Below, piece after piece: positions 22,001 to 31,273 of a stretch of 64,000 nucleotides of DNA; positions within the stretch are counted from its first letter, which is position 1, and every line of letters starts with the position of its first letter. The translations under genes were made by a program, and so were the position numbers. The notes below the pieces were generated by a model. The model was not told the origin of the DNA. It did no database searches and worked only from the letters and a program-made list of their open reading frames with translations. The stretch is from NCBI RefSeq assembly GCF_003205205.1, contig NZ_QJRL01000001.1, positions 310,001-374,000 of the forward strand. Reading direction: 5' to 3'. The DNA is from Pseudomonas sp. LB-090624 (GTDB taxonomy: Bacteria; Pseudomonadota; Gammaproteobacteria; Pseudomonadales; Pseudomonadaceae).

Positions 22001-23394
22001 ACCTCGGCCTGGGCGAAATCGATGGCGACTTCCTTCGGCGCTTCCCCAACCTGGTTGAGCTCGACCTGTCCGGCAATCGGTTGACGGGGATCCCTTACGG
22101 CATTGAGCAGATGCCGCGCCTGCGGCAGCTGAACCTGCGGGGTAACGGGGTGATCATGGACGAGGGCGGTGAACTGCGTCTTGCCGGGATAAGCTCCCTG
22201 CGGTACCTGGACCTCAGCCACAACCCGCTGGGAAGGGCGCCGGTGCTGACCCGCCTCGGCAACTTGCGTGAGGTCAATTTGCGCTCTGCCGGCCTGCAAG
22301 CGTTGCCTGAGCAGATTTCCTTTCGTGCTCATGTGGACCTGCGTAACAACAACATCCGCACACTGCGTCGTGAGTTGCAGCAGCTGCGCCTGCAGATGCA
22401 GCAGTTGTCCTTGCACGACAATCCTCTTGGTGAAGCTGACGGGTTGCTGCTTGATGAGGCCCGAGGGGTGCCCCCCGGCCAGTGGGGGTCGGCGTCCGCG
22501 CGCCATAGGGCAATCGACAGTGACCTGTTCAATACCTGGGCCAACAGTACAGCTGGTGCTGAGCGTGATCACCAGCAAGCCGTATGGACAGCGCTGCTTG
22601 AAGAACCGCGATCAGATGGATTGTTTCGCTTTCTGGCAGACTTCGTCCACGGCGAGGATTTTGAACAGCATCCCGGGCATTACCGCAGCCGTATCTGGCG
22701 GATTCTGGAAACGTGCGAACAGCACGAGCAGTTACGTCAACAATTGTTTCTCGAGGCCTCTGGCCCACGCAGCTGTGAAGACCGTCTGCTGATACTGCTG
22801 GAGCAGATGGAGCTTGGGGTGCTGGTGCTGCGGGCTGTCGAGGATACCCACGGCAGCAGGATGGAAACCCGTTTGGTAAGCCTGGGCCGTGGCTTGTATC
22901 GGCTGGACGAGGTCGACCGCCTGGCTACGCTGCACGTACAACGCATGCATGTGGAGCAGGCGCCCCATATCGATGAGATCGAGGTCAGGCTTTTCTATCG
23001 GCAGCGCCTTGCGCATCCGCTGGGCTTGCCTCTCGAGATCGACGAAATGCATTTTCCGGGTTTTGCCAACGTCACCACCACTGATCTGCTGCGGGCACAG
23101 GACACGGTATTGCAGAACGAGTCAGCGGAGGCCCTGATTGCTTCGTTGGCACAGCGGCCTTTCTGGGAGCGATACGCGCGGGAGTTTCATGCCCAGCGAT
23201 TTGAAGAACTGGTGCAACCCCTGCATCAGCGCATGGAAGCCGTCCAGGCTCAGGTCGATGAGCAAGTGATCAACGAAAGTGAATTTCTACAGCGCTGTGA
23301 AGCACTGAGGACTGATTACGATCGCAGCGAACGCGCCTTGTTGGCGCGTTTGGCGCGTGAAGCCTATGACCGCTGGGCGAGTACGCCCCCTTGA
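19072..23394 (+). CDS. Leucine-rich repeat protein with NEL-type E3 ubiquitin ligase domain
   Basis: A 1440-residue protein. Residues 1-930 form a large N-terminal region of the type found in Pseudomonas dermonecrotic-toxin-like/NEL proteins, with hydrophobic stretches near 395-420 and 446-466. Residues about 965-1120 hold five or six leucine-rich repeats (NLVELDLSGNRLTGIP, SLRYLDLSHNPLG, NLREVNLRSAGLQALP). Residues about 1145-1435 form a NEL domain, with SCEDR carrying the catalytic Cys-x-Asp motif (Cys1235, codon 22774-22776) known from IpaH/SspH2 ligases. Such proteins transfer ubiquitin in eukaryotic host cells after secretion. No signal peptide, type III apparatus or chaperone gene is seen nearby. 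Function as an effector is inferred. Confidence 0.85.
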   Translation: MPPPPSPSDSIDSLIAQNLPGWIVDHAQPERLDALRNALRRQANCNARLGPILQAIPSLQAYAAQLLKTKLRKSGFSKPDVTGWKVRVSQRLLLPSASPALLRPTYVRRSRRSLLEAALHNYHRKETRPGLMLKGELVDGSGKRLSMSFQAFASACREVDAGGKYQALLKHHLQPEDGPQDAPGEAVSRLHRLLEASFKANFEVAMRIAAFKQEIDERTYFFLLPQVAEKPVVPALVGSVVPRQLYLLGRPVQGVLALELGSSADGPVESVVLWIPDDPRQPVSRHASWDALDKDLGKRFREPAYRRFFARFITERERINFYRVLNERVAQAQAADVELDARSAPLTDTPFVHLRRQYLAKIRDDAKVLAVPTDVEDDEDREARMQGYKELGMNLLNVAGAFVPVLGEVLLVANAVQIADEVYEGYEDWRIGDREGAMNHLFNVAENVVVGGMIAAGSKIAVRALERLAFVDDLAPVCNSAGKVKLMATDLPGYDAQPVRGVGAQEWLWHLDEGCYRVKEDPQDGRSRIQHPGRPGAYRPVIEQNGAGGWRHELEAPQYWEGRANLVRRLGTPLAEIPEEACDYLLQVTGLSEAQIRRLHVEHMGAPARLLDALELYQAHELHPDFSAPQLAQYVAARQVQPSGIERMVQRAFPGLSARCTRELLQQCSGAQLDTLSSAQRIPLALAERARWSLRESRLDRACAGLYLPRCVNPDTERLALGLLKRQLNWPDALRIELREGSPSGRYLAGVGAETAHDVRYIVRHSDGYRAAGQGTSGPYLAALLAALDEAQTADLGNAAASPGTLGSLLIEAAAGDRTQAAELCGMRRLGVGLRPPTRFGDGRIGYALSGRGEGSRRALGRGIHQVFPTMTDGQLQAYLLDLMERRVGLWEHYSQLTGQLARLRQSLRQWRRDASNPLDALRRRRVATAVRRSWRRKITDEAGDYALIITGERVGSLPALPEGVSFDHVRRLILSDLGLGEIDGDFLRRFPNLVELDLSGNRLTGIPYGIEQMPRLRQLNLRGNGVIMDEGGELRLAGISSLRYLDLSHNPLGRAPVLTRLGNLREVNLRSAGLQALPEQISFRAHVDLRNNNIRTLRRELQQLRLQMQQLSLHDNPLGEADGLLLDEARGVPPGQWGSASARHRAIDSDLFNTWANSTAGAERDHQQAVWTALLEEPRSDGLFRFLADFVHGEDFEQHPGHYRSRIWRILETCEQHEQLRQQLFLEASGPRSCEDRLLILLEQMELGVLVLRAVEDTHGSRMETRLVSLGRGLYRLDEVDRLATLHVQRMHVEQAPHIDEIEVRLFYRQRLAHPLGLPLEIDEMHFPGFANVTTTDLLRAQDTVLQNESAEALIASLAQRPFWERYAREFHAQRFEELVQPLHQRMEAVQAQVDEQVINESEFLQRCEALRTDYDRSERALLARLAREAYDRWASTPP

Positions 23395-23420
23395 TGAATC
23401 AAGAGGGCTCACCTTCATCG

Positions 23421-24959
23421 TCAGGCTGCGCGGCTATTGGCGCGCAGCTTGTGGACTTGTTGCAGGTAGGCCTCCAGGGCCATCTGCTCCTGTGCGGTCA
23501 GTGACAGGCCTAGCTTGGTGCGACGCCAGAGGATGTCAGCGGCTTGCGCAGCCCATTCCTCCTCCAGCAGGTAGTCCACCTCGCGGGTGAACAGCCCGGC
23601 CCCGAGCGGTTGTCCGAGGTCCTCGGGCCCGTGAACGCCATCGAGCAGCCGCCACACACGGCTGCCGTAGGTGAGTACCCAGCGCCTGGCTATGTCAACG
23701 GGCAACCAACCGAAACGTGCCAGCACGGCATCGACCAGCGCCTGTACCGTTGTCATGCCCTCTGCACCGGGCAGTGGCGCAGTGGCAGTCCAGGCGCCGC
23801 GCATCTGGGTGAAGAAGGGCTTGAGCTCAGCCATCGCCGATTCGGCCAGCTTGCGGTAGGTGGTGAGCTTGCCGCCGAACACTGACAATAGCGGTGCCTG
23901 GCCTGTCTCTGCGGAAAGGGCGAGTGTGTAGTCCCGAGTGACCGCCGAAGGGTTGTCTGACTCATCGTTGCACAACGGACGAACGCCGGAGTAGGTATGC
24001 AGGATGTCGCCATGGCTCAGTTGATGGTTGAAGTGCTCGTTGACCACCTTCAGCAGGTAATCTGTTTCCTGCCCGGTGATGGCGACTGCTGCCGGGTCGC
24101 CGCTGTATTCCCGGTCAGTGGTGCCGATCAGGGTGAAGCGGTCCAGATACGGGATGCAGAACACGATGCGCTGGTCTTCATTCTGCAGAATGTAGGCATG
24201 TTCTCCCTCATACAGGCGCGGCACGATGATGTGGCTGCCCTGGATCAGACGGATACCATAAGGGGCATCGAGCTTGAGGTCGTCCTTGATGAAGCTGGCC
24301 ACCCAGGGGCCTGCTGCGTTCACCAGCGCACGGGCCTGGATCGTCTGAAGGCTTCCATCGGCGTGCTGCAGTTCAACCTGCCACAAGCCATCTACCCGTT
24401 CGGCGCGCAAGCAGCGGGTGCGGGTGTGAATATGGGCGCCTAGCTCACGGGCTGCCATGGCGTTGAGTACTACCAGGCGGGCGTCGTCGACCGCACAGTC
24501 GGCATATTCGAAGCCGCGGGTGATCGCCGGCTTGAGCGGGTAGCCCGGGCCGAAACGCAGGCTGCGCGAAGCGCCCAGGCGCTTGCGCTTGCCCAGGTGG
24601 TCATACAGGAACAGACCGGCGCGGATCATCCAGGCCGGGCGCAGGTGCGGGCGATGGGGCAGCACAAAGCGCATGGGCTTGACGATGTGCGGAGCCTTGG
24701 CCAGCAGCACTTCACGCTCGGCCAGTGCCTCACGTACCAAGCGGAACTCATAGTGTTCAAGGTAGCGCAGGCCACCGTGGATCAGCTTGCTGCTGGCCGA
24801 AGAGGTGTGCTGGGCCAAATCGTCCTTTTCGCAAAGGAATACCTTAAGGCCGCGACCCGCAGCGTCGGCAGCGATGCCCACGCCATTGATGCCTCCGCCG
24901 ATCACGGCGAGGTCATAGCAGTTGGCGAGTGGTGGCTGGGACGAAACGGGCTGGGACAC
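23421..24959 (-). CDS. glpD: GlpD, aerobic glycerol-3-phosphate dehydrogenase
   Basis: A 512-residue FAD-dependent, membrane-associated enzyme that oxidises glycerol-3-phosphate to dihydroxyacetone phosphate and feeds electrons to quinone. The N-terminal FAD motif (LAVIGGGINGVGIAADAAGRGL) and SSASSKLIHGGLRYLEHYEFRLV are diagnostic, as are IGTTDREYSGDP and YSGVRPLC. I chose GTG 24959 because AGGAGG lies eight bases upstream; a TTG two codons earlier (24965) is too close to it. It has its own promoter region carrying a near-perfect GlpR operator. Confidence 0.95.
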   Translation of the reverse strand: MSQPVSSQPPLANCYDLAVIGGGINGVGIAADAAGRGLKVFLCEKDDLAQHTSSASSKLIHGGLRYLEHYEFRLVREALAEREVLLAKAPHIVKPMRFVLPHRPHLRPAWMIRAGLFLYDHLGKRKRLGASRSLRFGPGYPLKPAITRGFEYADCAVDDARLVVLNAMAARELGAHIHTRTRCLRAERVDGLWQVELQHADGSLQTIQARALVNAAGPWVASFIKDDLKLDAPYGIRLIQGSHIIVPRLYEGEHAYILQNEDQRIVFCIPYLDRFTLIGTTDREYSGDPAAVAITGQETDYLLKVVNEHFNHQLSHGDILHTYSGVRPLCNDESDNPSAVTRDYTLALSAETGQAPLLSVFGGKLTTYRKLAESAMAELKPFFTQMRGAWTATAPLPGAEGMTTVQALVDAVLARFGWLPVDIARRWVLTYGSRVWRLLDGVHGPEDLGQPLGAGLFTREVDYLLEEEWAAQAADILWRRTKLGLSLTAQEQMALEAYLQQVHKLRANSRAA

Positions 24960-25001
24960 GGGCAAGGCCTCCTGAGGCTGTTCACATCGAATATGAACAT
25001 T

Positions 25002-25021
25002 GATGTTCGTTTTCGAAAATA
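25002..25021. promoter_or_regulatory. GlpR operator upstream of glpD
   Basis: The site consists of half-sites GATGTTCG and CGAAAATA separated by TTTT. It matches the E. coli GlpR consensus WATKTTCG-W4-CGAAMATW at all but one position. It lies about 45-60 bases upstream of the glpD start, suitable for repression by the linked GlpR. Confidence 0.75.
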
Positions 25022-25105
25022 TTAGCGCAAGAGAAAGCCTGTCGCCAGTCAGTCTTCATAGAAAATACTGATCGGATGGCAATGAAATGAACATTTACGA
25101 AAACG

Positions 25106-25126
25106 GCGGGCCGCCAGCCGGCCCGC
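25106..25126 (-). terminator. Terminator-like hairpin after glpR
   Basis: An 8-bp GC stem (GCGGGCCG / CGGCCCGC) with a 5-base loop. On the minus strand it is followed by a short T-containing stretch (CGTTTTCG). It separates glpFKR from glpD, which has its own operator. Confidence 0.5.
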
Positions 25127-25133
25127 TAGCGGT

Positions 25134-25889
25134 TCACACCACTTCGAGGCGAATCTTGTTGTCGTTGAGCAGTTGGGTAAGTGCCGTCGTGGGCGCCTGG
25201 TCGGTCACCAGGCAATCGACAAGGTTGATGGACCCCAGCCGAACCATGGCGTTGCGCCCGAACTTGCTGGAGTCGGCGGCCAAAATTACCTGCCGGGCAT
25301 TGGCGATGATCGCCTGCGACACGCGAACTTCCTGGTAATCGAAATCAAGCAGGCTGCCATCTTCGTCGATACCGCTGATGCCAACCAGGGCGAAGTCAAC
25401 CTTGAACTGGTTGATGAAATCGACACTGGCCTGGCCCACCACGCCGCCATCGCGACGCACCGTGCCACCGGCTACCAGCACTTCGAAATCATCCTTGGCG
25501 GCAAGGATCGCAGCCACATGCAGGTTATTGGTGATGACTTTCAGGTGGCTATGGTTGAGCAATGCCCGGGCAATCGATTCGGTGGTCGTGCCGATGTTGA
25601 TGAACACCGATGCATGGTCGGGAATCTGCCGGGCCACGGCTTCGGCGATACGTTGTTTTTCGTCGCGCATCTGGTCGGCGCGCATGGCGTAGGCGGTGTT
25701 CTCGATACTTGAATCGTAAGCTGCGCCACCGTGATAGCGGCGCAGCAGATTGAGCTCGGCCAGCTGATTGATGTCACGGCGGATGGTTTGCGGCGTCACG
25801 ACGAACAGCTGCGCCATTTCTTCGATACTGACGTAACCGCGCTCGCGCACCAGTTCGAGGATTTGTTGTTGGCGTGGGGGCAGATTCAT
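25134..25889 (-). CDS. glpR: GlpR, DeoR-family repressor of glycerol genes
   Basis: A 251-residue DeoR-family repressor with an N-terminal helix-turn-helix ([33 protein letters not shown], about residues 20-52) and a C-terminal sugar-phosphate-sensing domain ([40 protein letters not shown]). The inducer is expected to be glycerol-3-phosphate. The start at 25889 matches the family N-terminus; a frame reaching 26000 adds 37 unrelated residues. It lies between glpK and glpD. Confidence 0.93.
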   Translation of the reverse strand: MNLPPRQQQILELVRERGYVSIEEMAQLFVVTPQTIRRDINQLAELNLLRRYHGGAAYDSSIENTAYAMRADQMRDEKQRIAEAVARQIPDHASVFINIGTTTESIARALLNHSHLKVITNNLHVAAILAAKDDFEVLVAGGTVRRDGGVVGQASVDFINQFKVDFALVGISGIDEDGSLLDFDYQEVRVSQAIIANARQVILAADSSKFGRNAMVRLGSINLVDCLVTDQAPTTALTQLLNDNKIRLEVV

Positions 25890-25930
25890 GGGCGGTCCTT
25901 TGGGGCTGCCGGACAAATTCTGCAATGATG

Positions 25931-25950
25931 CCGTAGGAAGGGGACTACGG
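25931..25950. repeat. Small hairpin in the glpK-glpR spacer
   Basis: 6-bp stem CCGTAG / CTACGG with an 8-base loop, directly next to the longer inverted repeat at 25977-26023. No T-run. Confidence 0.4.
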
Positions 25951-25976
25951 CCAGTGGACGAACGCCATGGCCTTGC

Positions 25977-26023
25977 GCGGTCACTGTAGGATCGCCACAC
26001 AAGGCCGCACCTACAGTGACCGC
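25977..26023. repeat. 14-bp perfect inverted repeat in the glpK-glpR spacer
   Basis: Arms GCGGTCACTGTAGG (25977-25990) and CCTACAGTGACCGC (26010-26023) are perfectly complementary over 14 bp with a 19-base loop. This lies just downstream of the glpK stop. It looks like a REP/BIME-type intergenic element or an mRNA 3' stabiliser that uncouples glpK from glpR expression. Confidence 0.6.
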
Positions 26024-26030
26024 AGTGCGA

Positions 26031-27557
<1,527 letters not shown>

Positions 27558-27581
27558 TCAGGGCTGGGCGTGTTGCCGGCA

Positions 27582-28433
27582 TCAATTGACTTGAGTATCG
27601 CCCTGGCGATTGTCATTTGTCTCAGGGTTCGCAGCGGGCACCACAGGCAGATTGCGGGCAATCAGACCGCGATAGGTCGCGGCACCCAGGCAAGCGCCAA
27701 GGATCGGTGCGAACACCGGAACCAGGAAATAAGGAATGTCCCGTCCGCCAGTGAAGGCGATTTCGCCCCAACCGGCCAGGAAGGTCATGAGTTTTGGCCC
27801 GAAGTCGCGGGCGGGGTTCATCGCGAAGCCGGTCAGAGGGCCCATGGCACTGCCGATCACTGCGATCAGCAGGCCGATCAGCAGGGGCGCCATCGCGCCG
27901 CGTGGCAGGCCGTTGTTGTCGTCGGTCAGGGCCATGATCACTGCCATCAGGATGGCAGTGATGACCACTTCGACCAGGAATGCCTGGCCGGTGGACAGCG
28001 ACGGGTGCGGGTAGGTGGAGAACACCGAGGCCAGTTCCAGGCTGGCTTCGCTACCGCGCAACATGGCGTGGGCTTGTTCGAAATCGAAGAACAGGTTGCT
28101 GTACAGGGTGTAGACCAGTGCCGCGCCACAGAATGCGCCACAGACCTGGGCCAGCATGTAGAAGGGCAGTTTGCGCTTGTCGAAACCGCCGAACAGGGTG
28201 AGGGCGATGCTCACGGCCGGGTTCAGGTGCGCGCCAGAGATGCCGGCGCTGAGGTAGATGGCCATGCTGACGCCCACGCCCCAGATGATACTGATTTCCC
28301 AAAGACCGAAGCTGGCGTCTGCGACCTTGAGCGCAGCGACGCAGCCGGTACCGAAAAAGATCAGCAAGGCGGTGCCGAGGAACTCGGCCAGGCATTGGCT
28401 GGAGAGGGTGGGTTGGCGTAGAGCAGTCGTCAT
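27582..28433 (-). CDS. glpF: GlpF, glycerol facilitator (aquaglyceroporin)
   Basis: A 283-residue MIP-family channel with six membrane segments and both NPA boxes (GAHLNPAVS and GFAMNPARDFG). The Asp after the second NPA (NPARD) is the aquaglyceroporin signature. The start at 28433 has a GAGG site; the longer frame to 28481 would run through that site. The leader holds a Crc/Hfq-like A-rich stretch and a long GC hairpin. Confidence 0.95.
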   Translation of the reverse strand: MTTALRQPTLSSQCLAEFLGTALLIFFGTGCVAALKVADASFGLWEISIIWGVGVSMAIYLSAGISGAHLNPAVSIALTLFGGFDKRKLPFYMLAQVCGAFCGAALVYTLYSNLFFDFEQAHAMLRGSEASLELASVFSTYPHPSLSTGQAFLVEVVITAILMAVIMALTDDNNGLPRGAMAPLLIGLLIAVIGSAMGPLTGFAMNPARDFGPKLMTFLAGWGEIAFTGGRDIPYFLVPVFAPILGACLGAATYRGLIARNLPVVPAANPETNDNRQGDTQVN

Positions 28434-28444
28434 GTATGACCTCG

Positions 28445-28455
28445 TTGTTTTTGTT
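28445..28455 (-). promoter_or_regulatory. Crc/Hfq-like A-rich motif in the glpF leader
   Basis: The minus strand reads AACAAAAACAA immediately before the GAGG ribosome binding site of glpF. It matches the AANAANAA motif twice in overlapping register. Predicts catabolite repression of glycerol uptake. Confidence 0.5.
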
Positions 28456-28604
28456 GTGAGGCGCGTGGCGCTCGACAGCAAAGCCCGGGGTCGATCCCCG
28501 TTGACCCCCGGGCAGATGTTGGAAATGCACCTTAAAAGGGCACCATTTATTCAGAAACGAAAAAATATAGACAAGAAACGCTGATGTCAAAGGTCGAAAG
28601 TGAA

Positions 28605-28625
28605 CGACCAGTCACGAACTGGTCG
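28605..28625. promoter_or_regulatory. Perfect 8-bp dyad (operator-like)
   Basis: CGACCAGT-CACGA-ACTGGTCG is a perfect inverted repeat with a 5-base centre, about 110 bp upstream of the deacylase start and 170 bp upstream of glpF. It could be an operator or a leader hairpin; the binding protein is unknown. Confidence 0.4.
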
Positions 28626-28737
28626 CTAAAATCCGCCATGAACCCTCGTCCTAGAGGCGCCCGATTGCGGTGCGCTGGCTGGGATGTGGGAATTGTCCTA
28701 AAGTAGCCGCCGAGCCGTCCCAGACCGGAGCCCCTGC

Positions 28738-29208
28738 ATGACCCCCGCCCTAGACCTGCTGAAGAAGCATCGCGCCGAGCACCGTGTGCACAGTTATGAA
28801 CATGACCCGAAGTCGGCGTCCTATGGTCTGGAGGCGGCGGAGAAGCTCGGGCTCGACCCGCAGCAGGTATTCAAGACCTTGCTTGCGAGCAGCGAGAAGG
28901 GTGAGTTGCTGGTGGCGGTGGTGCCGGTGGTAGGTACCCTGGACCTCAAGGCCCTGGCTCAGGCGGCTGGGGTGAAGAAGTGCGAGATGGCCGACCCGGC
29001 GGCGGCACAGCGCGCTACCGGCTACCTGGTAGGTGGAATCAGCCCGCTGGGGCAGAAGAAGCGCCTGCGTACCTTCATCGATGACTCGGCGCAGCAGTTC
29101 GCGACCATCCATGTCAGTGCTGGACGGCGTGGGCTGGAAGTGGAGTTGGCGGCCGTTGTGCTGGCCGAGCATACCAAAGGCAAGTTTGCCGGAATTGGCA
29201 GGGGCTGA
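28738..29208 (+). CDS. ybaK: Cys-tRNA(Pro)/Cys-tRNA(Cys) deacylase, YbaK/EbsC family
   Basis: A 156-residue editing enzyme that hydrolyses Cys-tRNA(Pro). The catalytic Lys46 is present ([10 protein letters not shown]) and the conserved block [16 protein letters not shown] is complete. Length equals the family norm. It is a stand-alone gene followed by a GC hairpin. Confidence 0.93.
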   Translation: MTPALDLLKKHRAEHRVHSYEHDPKSASYGLEAAEKLGLDPQQVFKTLLASSEKGELLVAVVPVVGTLDLKALAQAAGVKKCEMADPAAAQRATGYLVGGISPLGQKKRLRTFIDDSAQQFATIHVSAGRRGLEVELAAVVLAEHTKGKFAGIGRG

Positions 29209-29215
29209 GCGTGTT

Positions 29216-29234
29216 GGGGCCGCAAAACGGCCCC
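29216..29234. terminator. GC hairpin between convergent ybaK and the ABC ATPase gene
   Basis: 7-bp stem GGGGCCG / CGGCCCC with a CAAAA loop, in the 38-bp gap between the stops of two convergent genes. It belongs to the same recurring hairpin type as 3090-3114. Confidence 0.6.
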
Positions 29235-29246
29235 TGGGATGCAGAA

Positions 29247-30356
29247 TCAGGTCGCCGAACTGTACCGACGAACCCCGTTCTCCTGTCGCGTCAACTGCGC
29301 TGCAACGCTACCTGGCACCGGGAACAGCACCAGGTGGTCGGCCTTCACCGCAATCCCTACATCGTCGCCGAGCTGATGGTCGTTATGGCTGGGGAAAATG
29401 GCTTCCAGCTGGCTGCCGGTTGGCAGCTGCAGGCGGTACAGGGTCGAAGCCCCCAGGAAACTCTTGCCCACAACGCTCGCCCGTAACGGGCTGTCTGCTG
29501 CATGCACGATGTCGTCAGGGCGCAGCAGCACATCCACCGAGCTGCCTGGCGCCATGATGTAGGCCCGGTTGCCGCGCAGTTCACCCAGTTCGGTGTTGAC
29601 CGCTTCATGGCTGCTCATCTGGCCACGGATGAAGTACCCCTGGCCAATGAAGCTGGCCACGAACGGCGTTTGCGGCTCATGGTAGAGGTTGTAGGGGGTA
29701 TCCCATTGCTCCAGGCGGCCTTCTTTGAACACCCCGACCTGATCGCTGACGGCGAACGCTTCTTCCTGGTCATGGGTGACCAGAATAGCGCTGGTGCCAC
29801 GGCTTTTGAGGATGTCACGCACTTCATGGCTCAAGCGTCGGCGCAGCTCCACGTCGAGGTTTGAGAACGGCTCGTCGAGCAGCAGCAACTGCGGCTCTGG
29901 TGCCAGCGCCCGGGCCAGGGCGACGCGCTGCTGCTGGCCACCAGACAGCTCGTGCGGGTAACGCCCGCCGAGGCCACCCAGCTTGACCAGTTCGAGCATT
30001 TCTTCGATGACTGCGGCCTGGCGTGGGTGCTTGGCAATGCCGAAGGCAATGTTCTGCGCCACGGTCAGGTGCGGGAACAGTGCGTAGTCCTGGAACACCA
30101 TGCCGATGCGGCGCTTTTCCGGGGCCAGGGTGAAGCCTGCGCGGGAAATCACCTCGCCGGCTAGCTGGATCTCGCCGTCGTGCACCGGCTCGAAGCCGGC
30201 AATCGCACGCAGGGTGGTGGTCTTGCCACAACCGGACGAGCCCAGCAGGCAACCGATGTCGCCTGCGTTCAGGTGCAGGTTGAGGTTCTGGACGATGCGC
30301 TGGTCGCCGTAGCCGCAGGCCAGGTTGCGCAGGTTGAGCAGTAGGGGTTGACTCAT
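29247..30356 (-). CDS. Orphan ABC transporter ATP-binding protein (FbpC/PotA type)
   Basis: A 369-residue importer-class ATPase with Walker [12 protein letters not shown]-loop [12 protein letters not shown], signature LSGGQQQR, Walker [13 protein letters not shown] and switch VTHDQEEA, followed by a C-terminal TOBE-like domain (about residues 240-350). The pattern fits FbpC (ferric iron) or PotA (polyamine) ATPases. No permease or binding protein is encoded nearby. Its ATG overlaps the argF stop by 4 bases, so it is translationally coupled to ornithine carbamoyltransferase. Substrate unknown. Confidence 0.88.
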   Translation of the reverse strand: MSQPLLLNLRNLACGYGDQRIVQNLNLHLNAGDIGCLLGSSGCGKTTTLRAIAGFEPVHDGEIQLAGEVISRAGFTLAPEKRRIGMVFQDYALFPHLTVAQNIAFGIAKHPRQAAVIEEMLELVKLGGLGGRYPHELSGGQQQRVALARALAPEPQLLLLDEPFSNLDVELRRRLSHEVRDILKSRGTSAILVTHDQEEAFAVSDQVGVFKEGRLEQWDTPYNLYHEPQTPFVASFIGQGYFIRGQMSSHEAVNTELGELRGNRAYIMAPGSSVDVLLRPDDIVHAADSPLRASVVGKSFLGASTLYRLQLPTGSQLEAIFPSHNDHQLGDDVGIAVKADHLVLFPVPGSVAAQLTRQENGVRRYSSAT

Positions 30357-31273
30357 GCGTGGTGGTAAGCCGGTTCTACAAGGAATTCGAGAAGCGCCTT
30401 CTGTGCATGCAGGCGGTTTTCAGCCTCGTCCCAGGCGACCGAACGTGGGTCGTCGAGCAGGTCCTGGCTGATTTCCTCGCCACGGTGGGCGGGCAGGCAG
30501 TGCATGAAGAGGACATCGGGTGCCGCCAGGTCGAGCAGTTCGCGGGTGACCTGGTAAGGCGCGAAGTGCGCCAGGCGCCGTGCAGTTTCCTCCTCCTGCC
30601 CCATGGAAGTCCAGACATCGGTGACGACAAGGTGTGCGTCACGCACGGCTGCCTTGGCGTCACGGATGATTTGCACGCGGTCACCGCCCAGCGCCATGAA
30701 GCGCTCATCCGGCTCATAGCCTTCGGGGCAGGCGATGCGCAGCTGGAAATCGAACTGCCTGGCGGCCTCGATATAGGAGTTGCACATGTTGAAGCCATCC
30801 CCGATCCAGGTCACGGTCTTGCCCTGGATCGAGCCCCGGTGCTCGAGGAAGGTCTGCATGTCGGCCAGCAACTGGCACGGGTGCGACTCGTCGGACAGGC
30901 CGTTGATGACCGGCACGCGCGATTTGGCGGCGAACTCGGTCAGGGTGCTGTGGGCGTGGGTCCGAATCATCACCACATCGAGCATGCTCGACAGCACGAT
31001 GGCGCTGTCACCGATTGGCTCGCCACGGCCCAGTTGGGTGTCGCGCGGGGACAGGAAGATGGCCTGGCCGCCGAGCTGGATCATCCCGGCCTCGAACGAA
31101 ACACGGGTACGGGTCGAGGACTTTTCGAAGATCATGCCCAGCACGCGGTTTTTCAGGGGTTCGAACAGCACGCCTCGCTTGCGCAGGTCCTTCAGCTCGA
31201 TGCCGCGGCGGATCACCCCGAGCAATTCGTCGGTGGTGAAGTCCAGCAGGGAGAGAAAGTGCCTAGCGCTCAT
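30353..31273 (-). CDS. argF: ArgF, anabolic ornithine carbamoyltransferase
   Basis: A 306-residue enzyme that makes citrulline from ornithine and carbamoyl phosphate. The carbamoyl phosphate motif [10 protein letters not shown] and the ornithine-loop [10 protein letters not shown] are both intact. A predicted sigma-70 promoter with an ArgR-like motif inside it lies about 110 bases upstream. Confidence 0.96.
   Translation of the reverse strand: MSARHFLSLLDFTTDELLGVIRRGIELKDLRKRGVLFEPLKNRVLGMIFEKSSTRTRVSFEAGMIQLGGQAIFLSPRDTQLGRGEPIGDSAIVLSSMLDVVMIRTHAHSTLTEFAAKSRVPVINGLSDESHPCQLLADMQTFLEHRGSIQGKTVTWIGDGFNMCNSYIEAARQFDFQLRIACPEGYEPDERFMALGGDRVQIIRDAKAAVRDAHLVVTDVWTSMGQEEETARRLAHFAPYQVTRELLDLAAPDVLFMHCLPAHRGEEISQDLLDDPRSVAWDEAENRLHAQKALLEFLVEPAYHHA

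Larger units (their letters stand above)
28434..28737. other. Divergent region glpF / Cys-tRNA(Pro) deacylase with three dyads
   Basis: This 304-bp spacer holds: an A-rich Crc-like motif (28445-28455); a GC hairpin at 28483-28513 (arms GCCCGGGGTC and GACCCCCGGGC) in the predicted glpF leader; an AT-rich stretch at about 28530-28580 that probably contains the glpF promoter; and a perfect 8-bp dyad at 28605-28625. No other gene is seen. Confidence 0.5.

Noticed and set aside
28545..28566. Second GlpR operator upstream of glpF
   Set aside because: Only one half resembles the consensus (CGAAAAAA) and the other half has several mismatches; too weak to annotate.
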